From JBGAKG01 sp044224495 (lineage in GTDB: Bacteria; Myxococcota_A; Polyangia; Polyangiales; Polyangiaceae): a stretch of DNA of 64,000 nt. Of the stretch, positions 41,738 to 49,088 are shown piece after piece (the stretch's first letter is position 1; each line of letters opens with the position of its first letter). Under the pieces are notes generated by a model, which was given only the letters and a program-made list of their open reading frames with translations, searched no databases and was not told the DNA's origin. The translations under genes and the position numbers were made by a program. Where the stretch lies: NCBI GenBank assembly GCA_044224495.1, contig JBGAKG010000001.1, forward strand, positions 1 through 64,000, written 5' to 3'.

Positions 41738-43884
41738 CTAGAACGCGGTGTCGTACGTGTACCGCGTCGTCACCAGGTCGTCGCTGGTGAACCAGATCCC
41801 GTCCACCCCCGGATTCGTGGAGTAGCTCCCCACGGTCCGGTTGCCGACGCCATCGTACGCGTAGCCGTAGTAGCTCGACGGAGGATCATCGGCGGTGAAC
41901 CACTGGCCATCGCTGCCCGGGCCCGGGCCCGCGAAGGACAGCGCGCGCATGAGGGACGTGCCGCCGGCGTCGTAGACGCTCGCGGTGTAGTTGAGCAGCG
42001 CATCGTCGGCCGTGAACCAGATCCGATCCGGGCCGGGCCCGCGGTAGTAGTCGTAGCGCGTCTCGCGGTTGGCGCTGTTGAATTGGGACTTGTAGTAGTA
42101 CCCCGGCAAGTCGTCCGCGGTGAACCAGATGCCGTCCGCGCCCGCCGTGGCGTAGCGAACGTAGCGGGTCCGATAGTACGAGGAGTACTCGCTCCCGAGG
42201 TAGTACCCGACGGTGTCGTCGGCGTTGAACCAGATGCCGTCCTTGCCGGGGCCGAAGTAGAAGGCGTCGCGGAGCACGTTGTACGAACTCGGACCTTCGT
42301 ACGTGTAGTCGTCGTAGCTGGTCGGCACGTCATCGGCCGTGTTCGGGACGTTGTCGGGACCGGCTCCGAGGTAATAGGCGTAGCGGGTCCGGCGGTCGTT
42401 GGCGTCGTAGCCGTACAGGTAGTACGAGCCGACGCGGTCGTTGGAGTCGAACCACACGCCACCGGAGCCGGGGCCGGTGTACGTGACCTCGAGGAGGCGG
42501 TGGGAGCTCGTGGGGTTCACGTAGGTGATCGCCTTGTAGGAGCGGAGCACGTCGTCCCCGGTGAGCCATCGCCCATCCGGACCGGCGGCGATGTAGTAGT
42601 CCTCGCGCGTGCGACGATTCATCCCGTCGTAGCCGTAGGCGTAGGAGTAGTAGGCCTGATCGTCGACCGTGAACCACACGCCGTCGGGGCCCGGGTCGGT
42701 GAAGATCGAGAACCGGGTCTGGTTCGTTCCGGCGTACGCGTAGGCGTAATAGGTGCTCACCGAATCGTCGGCGGTCAACCAGACGCCGTCGGCCCCCGGA
42801 CCGTTGAAGTAGGCGCGTTGAGCCGTGCGCGTGGACGTGCCGTCGTAGGTGTACGCTTCGTACGAGCCGATGACGTCGTCCGAGGTGAACCAGGCATCAT
42901 CCGCGCCGGGTCCAGAGTAGTACGTACTACGCACCTGCCGGCCGCTGCCGTCGAACGAGCTCTCGGTGTAGCTACCCACGATGTCGTCCGAGGTCACCCA
43001 CGCGCCGTCCGGCCCGGCACCGTTGTAGTAGACGTTCCGGCTGATGTTGCCGCCCGCGTTGTAGGTGTAGGCGGAGTAGTTGGTGGCGACGTCGTCGAGC
43101 GTGAACCACGTCTTGTCCGCGCCCATGCTCATGCCGCCGTAGGACGCGCTCCGGTTCGGATTGCCGCTCGCGTCGAGCGCGGGGACGGTGCTCGAGCTGA
43201 CGAGATCGTCGGCCGTGAGCCAGACGGCGTCGGGGCCGCGGCCGGCGTAGGCCGTGGAGCGGGTCGGGTTGCCCAGCGCATCGAACGCGTAGTCGCTGTG
43301 CGTTCCGATCACGTCGTCCGCGGTGGCCCACACGCCATCGGGCCCCGCGGCGGCGTAGGTGACGGAGCGGGTCTGGTTCCCGTTGGCGTCGAACTCGTAC
43401 GTCGTGTAGCTCCCCACCTGATCGTCGGCCGTCCGCCATTTGCCGTCGGCGCCAGGCCCGCGAAAGGACTTCGATGCGGTTCGAAGCCCGGCAGCGTCGT
43501 AGGTGTTGCCGTAGTAGTTCGAGAGCAGGTCGTCCGCGTCGAACCAGACGCCGTCGATCCCGGGGCTCATGAACGACGTCGACTCCGTCTGCTTGCCGTC
43601 GGCATCGTAGACGTAGAGCGCGTAGGAGCTGGGCCGGTCGTCGGCGTCGAGCCATGTCTGGTTGGCACCAGGCCCCACGAACGACGCCCACCGCGTGACC
43701 CTGCCGTTCGCGTCGCGCGTCACGGCGGTGTACGAGCTCACCCGATCGTCGGTCGTGAACCACACGCCGTCCGCGCCCGGATCGTTGGTGTAGACACTTC
43801 GAATCTGGCGGCCGTTCGCGTCGTAAGCGTACGTGTCGTAGTAGCTGATGGTGTCGTCCGGGGTCTGCCAGACTCCGTCGCCGC
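41738..43884 (-). repeat. Tandem ~108-bp coding repeat array
   Basis: About 20 diverged units of 105-114 bp encode the DGVWFTADD...YDAxGxxTR repeat. DNA identity between units is moderate and lengths vary by codons, so the array is old rather than a recent expansion. Boundaries are approximate. Confidence 0.85.
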
Positions 43885-44404
43885 CAGCGCCGTTGTAGTA
43901 GACGTCACGGCTCAACACGCCGGCGCCGTAGGTGTTGACCATGTAGCCGAGGACTCGGACGCCGTCGTTGTCGTAGTTGACGTACTGCGTGGTGGGGTTG
44001 GCGAACGTCGTGAACGCGAACGTTCGCGTCGGCATCACGTTGCCGGCCGGGTCGCGGAGGCCCGTGAGCGTGAGCCGGTACCTCGCGTTGTTCGACATCC
44101 GGCCGGAGGGGTTGACCGTGATCATGCGGGCGGCGGCGTCGTAGCTGACGATGCTGCCGACCACATTGACGTTGTAGTCCGTGTCGGACCGCAGGACGAC
44201 GTGCGCCCGGTCGACCGTCTTCGGGTCCAGGCCCTCCGACAGCGTGACCTGGACGTTCGACAGAACGCTGACCTTCGTGCTGCCGTCGGCCGGGATCGTG
44301 GAGACGACGCTCGGCGGCGTCGCGTCACCCTCGCTGCTGCACGACGCGAGGATCGCGAACGTCAGCCAGAAGAACGCGCCTCGAGAGACGGACTTTGCAT
44401 TCAT
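41738..44404 (-). CDS. Lipoprotein with Ig-like domain and ~20 YD-like tandem repeats
   Basis: This 888-residue protein starts MNAKSVSRGAFFWLTFAILASC, a lipoprotein signal. Residues about 30-130 form a Big_5-type Ig domain (TPPSVVSTIPADGSTKVSV ... AGNVMPTRTFAFTT). From about 175 to the end are roughly 20 tandem units of 35-38 residues. Each has a DGVWFTADD core followed by a YD-like half (SYYxYxYDAxGxxTR) and a GPGA turn. The last unit is cut short at DTAF. The second half of each unit resembles YD/Rhs repeats, while the Asp-rich core could bind calcium. It is likely a surface fibre or adhesin. The stop TAG is followed in frame by the truncated oxidoreductase. Confidence 0.9.
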   Translation of the reverse strand: MNAKSVSRGAFFWLTFAILASCSSEGDATPPSVVSTIPADGSTKVSVLSNVQVTLSEGLDPKTVDRAHVVLRSDTDYNVNVVGSIVSYDAAARMITVNPSGRMSNNARYRLTLTGLRDPAGNVMPTRTFAFTTFANPTTQYVNYDNDGVRVLGYMVNTYGAGVLSRDVYYNGAGGDGVWQTPDDTISYYDTYAYDANGRQIRSVYTNDPGADGVWFTTDDRVSSYTAVTRDANGRVTRWASFVGPGANQTWLDADDRPSSYALYVYDADGKQTESTSFMSPGIDGVWFDADDLLSNYYGNTYDAAGLRTASKSFRGPGADGKWRTADDQVGSYTTYEFDANGNQTRSVTYAAAGPDGVWATADDVIGTHSDYAFDALGNPTRSTAYAGRGPDAVWLTADDLVSSSTVPALDASGNPNRSASYGGMSMGADKTWFTLDDVATNYSAYTYNAGGNISRNVYYNGAGPDGAWVTSDDIVGSYTESSFDGSGRQVRSTYYSGPGADDAWFTSDDVIGSYEAYTYDGTSTRTAQRAYFNGPGADGVWLTADDSVSTYYAYAYAGTNQTRFSIFTDPGPDGVWFTVDDQAYYSYAYGYDGMNRRTREDYYIAAGPDGRWLTGDDVLRSYKAITYVNPTSSHRLLEVTYTGPGSGGVWFDSNDRVGSYYLYGYDANDRRTRYAYYLGAGPDNVPNTADDVPTSYDDYTYEGPSSYNVLRDAFYFGPGKDGIWFNADDTVGYYLGSEYSSYYRTRYVRYATAGADGIWFTADDLPGYYYKSQFNSANRETRYDYYRGPGPDRIWFTADDALLNYTASVYDAGGTSLMRALSFAGPGPGSDGQWFTADDPPSSYYGYAYDGVGNRTVGSYSTNPGVDGIWFTSDDLVTTRYTYDTAF

Positions 44405-44515
44405 GGCAGCGGATGCCCGTGCATCCAGCGTGCCGGCACGACCGTGCTCGCTTTTCCCAGCGCGCGCGCGCGAGCGCGTGCAAGCGCTGCGCGAACACGC
44501 AACGTGGCTCGGGCG

Positions 44516-46183
44516 TCACCCCTCGAGCTTGCGGAACTTCTTCTTCTTGTCGACGTCGTCGCCGAGGCGCTTCTTCTTGTCCTCTTCGTAGTCGTCGAAG
44601 TTGCCGGTGAAGAAGGTGACCTTGCCGTCGCCCTCGAACGCGAGGATGTGGGTCGCGATGCGGTTCAAGAACCAGCGGTCGTGGCTGATGACCACCGCGC
44701 AGCCCGGGAACGCGAGGAGCGCGTCTTCGAGCGACTGCAGCGTCTCGACGTCGAGATCGTTCGTCGGCTCGTCGAGGAGCAGCAGGTTCCCGCCGTCCTT
44801 GAGGAGCCGCGCGAGGTGCACGCGGTTGCGCTCGCCGCCGGAGAGGTCCTTGACCTTCTTCTGCTGGTCCGAGCCCTTGAAGTTGAACTGCGTGCAGTAG
44901 GCACGCGAGTTCACCTCGCGCTTGCCGAGCGTGATCGTCTGCGCGCCGCCGGTGATGACGTCCCAGACGCTCTTGTCGCCCGCGAGCGCGTCGCGCGACT
45001 GATCCACGTAGGAGATCTTCACCGTGTCGCCGAGCTTGATCGTTCCGGCGTCCGGCTTCTCTTGCCCGACGAGCATGCGGAAGAGCGTCGTCTTTCCGGC
45101 GCCGTTCGGGCCGATCACACCGACGATGCCGCTGCGCGGGAGGATGAACGAGAGCCCATCGAGCAGGGTCTTGTCGCCGTACTTCTTCTTCAGGCCGTCG
45201 GCCTCGATGACGACGTCGCCCAGGCGCGGCCCCGGCGGGATCGTGATGTCCGCCTGATCGCGGTCGAGCTTCTGCGAGCTCGCGAGCAGGTCCTCGTACG
45301 CGGCGAGGCGGGCCTTGCTCTTCGCCTGACGCGCGCGCGGCGACGAACGCACCCAGTCGAGCTCTTGGCGCAACTTGCGGCGGCGCGCGGACTCCGTCTT
45401 TTCTTCCTGCGCGAGGCGCGCCGCCTTCTTCTCGAGCCACCCGGAGTAGTTGCCCTCGAACGGATACCCGCGCCCGTGATCGAGCTCGAGGATCCAGCCC
45501 GCCACGTTGTCGAGGAAGTAGCGATCGTGCGTGACCGCGACGACGGTGCCCGGGTACTCGTGCAAGAACTGCTCGAGCCAGAGCACGGACTCCGCGTCGA
45601 GGTGGTTCGTGGGCTCATCGAGAAGGAGCATGTCGGGCCGCGAGAGGAGCAAGCGGCACAGCGCGACGCGGCGCTTCTCGCCACCGGAGAGCACGCTGAT
45701 CTCGGCGTCCTTCGGGGGAACGCGGAGCGCGTGCATCGCGAGCTCGACGTGGCGATCGAGGTTCCACGCGTCCTTCGCGTCGATCTCGTCTTGGAGCTTT
45801 GCTTGCTCTTCGAGGAGCGCGTTCATCGCATCCTCGTCCATCGGCTCGCCGAGCTTCATGCCGATCTCTTCGAAGCGCGTGAGGAGCGCCTGCGTCTCGG
45901 CTACGCCCTCGGCCACGGCGTCGCCCACCGTCTTCGCGTTGCCCATGTCGGGCTCCTGCGCGAAGTAGCCGATCTTCGTGCCCGGGTGCGGGATCGCATC
46001 GCCGCCGTGCGTCTTGTCGATGCCCGCCATGATGCGCATGAGCGAGCTCTTGCCCGACCCGTTCGCACCGATGACCCCGATCTTCGCGCCCGGATAGAAG
46101 GCGAGATGGATGTTGTCGAGGACCTTCTTGTCCGGCGGGTGCACCTTCGTGACCGCGCGCATCGTGAAGATGAATTCGGGCAT
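44516..46183 (-). CDS. ettA: Energy-dependent translational throttle protein EttA (ABC-F)
   Basis: This 555-residue protein has two ABC domains and no membrane segment. It has Walker A GANGSGKSS and GPNGAGKTT, signatures LSGGEKRR and LSGGERNR, and Walker B LLLDEPTNHLD and LLLDEPTNDLD. Between them lies the EttA arm and linker (WVRSSPRARQAKSKARLAAYE). EttA binds the ribosomal E site and gates the first elongation step according to the ATP/ADP ratio. The C-terminal Lys-rich tail KKKKFRKLEG is typical. Length agrees with E. coli EttA (555). Confidence 0.97.
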   Translation of the reverse strand: MPEFIFTMRAVTKVHPPDKKVLDNIHLAFYPGAKIGVIGANGSGKSSLMRIMAGIDKTHGGDAIPHPGTKIGYFAQEPDMGNAKTVGDAVAEGVAETQALLTRFEEIGMKLGEPMDEDAMNALLEEQAKLQDEIDAKDAWNLDRHVELAMHALRVPPKDAEISVLSGGEKRRVALCRLLLSRPDMLLLDEPTNHLDAESVLWLEQFLHEYPGTVVAVTHDRYFLDNVAGWILELDHGRGYPFEGNYSGWLEKKAARLAQEEKTESARRRKLRQELDWVRSSPRARQAKSKARLAAYEDLLASSQKLDRDQADITIPPGPRLGDVVIEADGLKKKYGDKTLLDGLSFILPRSGIVGVIGPNGAGKTTLFRMLVGQEKPDAGTIKLGDTVKISYVDQSRDALAGDKSVWDVITGGAQTITLGKREVNSRAYCTQFNFKGSDQQKKVKDLSGGERNRVHLARLLKDGGNLLLLDEPTNDLDVETLQSLEDALLAFPGCAVVISHDRWFLNRIATHILAFEGDGKVTFFTGNFDDYEEDKKKRLGDDVDKKKKFRKLEG

Positions 46184-46250
46184 GGGAGCCCGTTTCTATC
46201 ACGGCGAACTGACCATGGAGGGGTTTCCAAAGCGCGTCTACATCGAGCAC

Positions 46251-46799
46251 ATGCGCTTCGCTTCGCTCTTGGTTCCTTTCGTCGCCGGCATCCTGCTCCT
46301 CGCCGGCTCTCGCACCGCCTCTGCCGATTCTCGGCGCGACGAGGCTCCCTCCCGCGCGTGGGTGCACGGCGCCATCGGCTTCGGCTTCGGCACCGGCAAG
46401 CTCGAGGGGTTCTCCGCCCAAGCTGGGGCGAACGCCGGAGGATGGGTCACCGAAGGCTTCGGCCTCGGCGCGCTGTTCGAAGCGCAGGCGACGGGGATGC
46501 CCGACGGCGACGGCTCGACGAGCCTCGCCGTCGCGCCCCAGCTCTGCGGTCGGCTCCGCTTCCCGTCGGCCGATGGCGAGGGTGCGCTGATGGGGTCCGT
46601 CGGCGCGGGCTACACCTCGATGAAGGCGACCCCACGGCGCGGAGCGACGGAGTACGCCGACACCGTCGTCGTCACCGGCGACCTCGGTGTCTTCTTGCGC
46701 TGGAAGTTCCTGTCCCTCTGGACCGGCGTGGTCGCGCGGGGCGTGCCCGGCTTCGGGCTCACGGTCGCGCCGCAGCTGCGGCTCGGTTTCGCGTTCTGA
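46251..46799 (+). CDS. Small outer-membrane beta-barrel-like protein
   Basis: This 182-residue protein from ATG 46251 (MRFASLLVPFVAGILLLAG) has a signal peptide ending near TASA. The mature protein alternates Gly and aromatic residues in strand pairs (WVHGAIGFGFGTGKLEG, VTEGFGLGALFEAQATG, GVGLG-like turns) and ends in F (PQLRLGFAF), the C-terminal Phe typical of outer-membrane barrels. It is probably an eight-strand barrel of unknown role. An ATG at 46215 is possible but adds a non-signal extension. Confidence 0.78.
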   Translation: MRFASLLVPFVAGILLLAGSRTASADSRRDEAPSRAWVHGAIGFGFGTGKLEGFSAQAGANAGGWVTEGFGLGALFEAQATGMPDGDGSTSLAVAPQLCGRLRFPSADGEGALMGSVGAGYTSMKATPRRGATEYADTVVVTGDLGVFLRWKFLSLWTGVVARGVPGFGLTVAPQLRLGFAF

Positions 46800-46805
46800 G
46801 CGAGC

Positions 46806-47171
46806 TCAGCGGCAGAGCATCACGCGGTGGACGTGGTCGGTGAAGTACGACCACACGCGCCGCTGCGAGCCGGTGTCCTCGTTGACCTTCCAATCGAGGT
46901 CGTTCTGCCCCTTGGTGTACCAACCGCTCCACGTGCCGTTGAACCACTGGATCTGGTACGCGACGACGGTGCCGCCGTAGTTCCTGCGGTCCACGTCGGG
47001 GGACATGTCGACGTCCCACCCGGGGGCCTTTCCTTGCGGCGGGAGCACCATGTCGGAGCACGTCTCGACGACGACGGGCGGGCGCGCGGCGACTTCGGCG
47101 GTCGCCGTCGGGGCCGCCAGGGCGGCGACGGTCATCGTGGCGAGGAACAAGGGCAATCTACCGAGTCGCAT
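46806..47171 (-). CDS. Small secreted protein
   Basis: This 121-residue protein has a signal peptide ending near PTATA (MRLGRLPLFLATMTVAALA). The mature 95 residues contain GGTVVAYQIQWFNGTWSGWY and VWSYFTDHVHRVMLC. Two cysteines (one early, CSDMVLP, one terminal) could form a disulfide. The Trp-rich strand pattern resembles small carbohydrate-binding or lectin-like domains, but no family can be named. A 22-bp near-palindrome lies in the 5' region. Confidence 0.75.
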   Translation of the reverse strand: MRLGRLPLFLATMTVAALAAPTATAEVAARPPVVVETCSDMVLPPQGKAPGWDVDMSPDVDRRNYGGTVVAYQIQWFNGTWSGWYTKGQNDLDWKVNEDTGSQRRVWSYFTDHVHRVMLCR

Positions 47172-47186
47172 GAACGTTTCTCCTTT

Positions 47187-47208
47187 ACGTCGTACGTACG
47201 GACGACGT
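47187..47208. promoter_or_regulatory. 22-bp near-perfect palindrome between divergent genes
   Basis: ACGTCGTACGTACGGACGACGT matches its own reverse complement at 20 of 22 bases. It lies 15 bases upstream of the small secreted protein start on the minus strand, in the gap to the lipoprotein at 47274. It is a candidate operator. Confidence 0.5.
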
Positions 47209-47235
47209 ACCCGCGCGATCTGAGGCGCAGCATCG

Positions 47236-47265
47236 TTGACCCGATCGGCAGCCCGGACTTACCTT
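47236..47265 (+). promoter_or_regulatory. Promoter of the small lipoprotein at 47274
   Basis: TTGACC (47236-47241), 18 bases, TACCTT (47260-47265), then 8 bases to the ATG. The predicted start point lies at the start codon, with no Shine-Dalgarno. Confidence 0.6.
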
Positions 47266-47273
47266 GTAAGCCC

Positions 47274-47546
47274 ATGACGTTGCGCGTCGCGCTCGGGTTC
47301 GCTCTCGCCATCGCCCTGCTCGGGCTCGCGGGCTGCCCCGCGTCCGAGGACGATCCCCCCTTCTGCAACGACCAGAAGTGCGGTCCGGGGGTCTGCCTCC
47401 AGTTCTGCGGCGGCGACGCGGCGAAGGACACGGCTACCTCGTCGGACGCACCGACCGAGACGAGCGCCGACGCGAGCGCCACGGACGCGAACGCCACCGA
47501 GGCGAGCACCGACGCGCCCGCCGACGCCCCCGCCGACGGCGGCTGA
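47274..47546 (+). CDS. Small Asp/Thr/Ala-rich lipoprotein
   Basis: This 90-residue protein has a lipobox (LLGLAGC). A short Cys cluster (FCNDQKCGPGVCLQFCGG) follows, then a low-complexity tail rich in Ala, Thr, Ser and Asp (SADASATDANATEASTD). The tail looks like a surface-exposed, possibly modified linker. No function can be assigned. The start is fixed by the signal peptide and by the promoter placed 8 bases before it. Confidence 0.72.
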   Translation: MTLRVALGFALAIALLGLAGCPASEDDPPFCNDQKCGPGVCLQFCGGDAAKDTATSSDAPTETSADASATDANATEASTDAPADAPADGG

Positions 47547-47560
47547 GCGCGGGCCTGGCG

Positions 47561-47590
47561 TTGACCGCGCGTCGGACGGCGACGTAGCTT
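47561..47590 (+). promoter_or_regulatory. Promoter of the lipoprotein at 47597
   Basis: TTGACC (47561-47566), 18 bases, TAGCTT (47585-47590), then 6 bases to the ATG. The A of ATG is at the expected +1, so the mRNA is probably leaderless. Confidence 0.6.
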
Positions 47591-47596
47591 CGAGGC

Positions 47597-48211
47597 ATGT
47601 CGTGGCGCCGCGCAGCCTTGCTCGCCCTCGCGCTCGTGGCGTGCAGCAAGACGGGTGAAGCTCCCGCCTCGTCGAGCGCGACGCTCCCCGAGCCGGCGCC
47701 GAGCGCGGCCGCGAGCGCGTCCGCGAGCGCGAGCACGACGGCGACCGCGCTCCCCAGCGCAGCGCCGGCGCCGCTCCACTACGGCTGCGACGCGAAGGGC
47801 TACGTCGCGCCGGCGGGCGCGAAGCCGGTGATGACGGTGGCGGCGCTCGGCGCCGTACTCTCGTTCACGCTCGAGAACCGCGGCACCGCCCCCGTGTGCG
47901 TCTTCACGCACGTCGCGACGGACGGAGAGCATTTCGATTGGCTCGGCGTCGAGCTCACGGGCGGCGGTCCGGCGCGCTCGCTCCACTTCGTCGACGATCG
48001 CGACAAGTCGGCGCCGGTGAGCGTGCTGCTCGCGCCGGGCGAGCGCGTGACGAAGAGCGTCGACCTCGTGGCGTGGGCCAAGCGCAAGGTGAATGGCGGA
48101 GCACCCATTCCTCCCGGAGCGTGGACCGCCGCGGTGACGTACGACACGACCCGCGAGACGTGGGTGTGGTCGGGGAAGCTCACGGCGACGACGGGCGTCG
48201 TCGTGCGGTGA
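47597..48211 (+). CDS. Lipoprotein with Ala/Ser linker and beta-sandwich-like domain
   Basis: This 204-residue protein has a lipobox (LALALVAC) and a low-complexity linker (SAAASASASASTTATA). The C-terminal domain of about 140 residues is predicted to be beta-rich (VLSFTLENRGTAPVCVFTHV, HFDWLGVELTGGG, SVLLAPGERVTKSVDLVAW). The ENRGTAPV...LAPGE pattern is like Ig/CARDB-type domains that describe unequal-strand sandwiches. Function unknown. Convergent with the kinase gene (1-base gap). Confidence 0.78.
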   Translation: MSWRRAALLALALVACSKTGEAPASSSATLPEPAPSAAASASASASTTATALPSAAPAPLHYGCDAKGYVAPAGAKPVMTVAALGAVLSFTLENRGTAPVCVFTHVATDGEHFDWLGVELTGGGPARSLHFVDDRDKSAPVSVLLAPGERVTKSVDLVAWAKRKVNGGAPIPPGAWTAAVTYDTTRETWVWSGKLTATTGVVVR

Positions 48212-48212
48212 C

Positions 48213-49073
48213 TCAGGCCAGGGCGGAGCGGAGCGCCTCGGTCGCGGTGTTCACGTCGGGGTAGCGATCGTCCGCCTTCTTGGCGAGCATCTTCGCGACG
48301 ACGTCCGCTGCGGCGACCGGCACCTCCGGCGCGAGCTCCCGGAGGGACGGCGGCGGCGTTCGGATCTGCATCTGCACCATCTCGAGCGCCGACTTCGCCT
48401 TGAACGGCCGCTTGCCGGCGAGCATCTCGAAGCACATCACGCCGAGCGCGTACTGATCGGCGCGCGTGTCGACCGGCTGCCCCATGCACTGCTCCGGCGG
48501 CATGTACTCGGGCGTGCCGAAGATGGCGCCCTTGCGCGTGAGCGGCGTGCCCGGACCACCCACCAGGAGCCGCGCCATCCCGAAGTCGAGCACCTTGAGG
48601 AGCGGCTTCTCCGGCGCAGGCCACGCCACGAGCACGTTCTCCGGCTTGAGGTCGCGGTGGACGACCCCGTACGAGTGCGCGAGCGACAGCGCCGCGCCGA
48701 GCTGCCGCACGATCTCGGCGACGCCCTGGCGCGGGAACCGCTCGAGCCGCTTGAGCATCGAGCGCAACGTCTCGCCCTCGACGAGCTCCATGACGAGGCA
48801 CATGTCCCCCTCGGGCGAACGCCCGAAGCCGAGCGCACGCACGATGTTCTCGTGCTGCAGCACCGTCATCGCCTGCGCCTCGCGGTCGAAGCGCGCGAGC
48901 ACCACGGGATCGCTCGCCACGTCGGCCTTGAGCAGCTTCAGCGCGACCTCGATCCCGAGCTGCTTGTCGTGGGCTCGATACACCGCACCGATGCCGCCTT
49001 CGCCGAGCATCGCCCGGAGCTCGTAGCGCCCACCGACCACCGACCCGAGACGCGCCTTCAGCTCTTCGCTCAC
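48213..49073 (-). CDS. Cytosolic Ser/Thr protein kinase
   Basis: This 286-residue protein, from GTG 49073, is essentially a bare Hanks kinase. It has the Gly loop LGEGGIGAVYRA, Lys in VALKLLK, catalytic HRDLKPEN, DFGMARL and GTPEYMPPEQ (Pro-Pro-Glu in place of APE). No membrane helix or sensor domain is present. It starts 15 bases after the stop of the larger kinase gene and is probably its operon partner, perhaps a downstream element in a kinase cascade. Confidence 0.92.
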   Translation of the reverse strand: MSEELKARLGSVVGGRYELRAMLGEGGIGAVYRAHDKQLGIEVALKLLKADVASDPVVLARFDREAQAMTVLQHENIVRALGFGRSPEGDMCLVMELVEGETLRSMLKRLERFPRQGVAEIVRQLGAALSLAHSYGVVHRDLKPENVLVAWPAPEKPLLKVLDFGMARLLVGGPGTPLTRKGAIFGTPEYMPPEQCMGQPVDTRADQYALGVMCFEMLAGKRPFKAKSALEMVQMQIRTPPPSLRELAPEVPVAAADVVAKMLAKKADDRYPDVNTATEALRSALA

Positions 49074-49088
49074 GGTAGCGAGTGTACG

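Noticed and set aside
41738..43884. CRISPR-like array
   Set aside because: The periodicity of about 108 bp is a coding repeat in a single open frame. There are no short identical repeats with unique spacers.
44460..44473. Alternating CG run as a Z-DNA regulatory site
   Set aside because: Short and expected in DNA of this composition. No other signal nearby.
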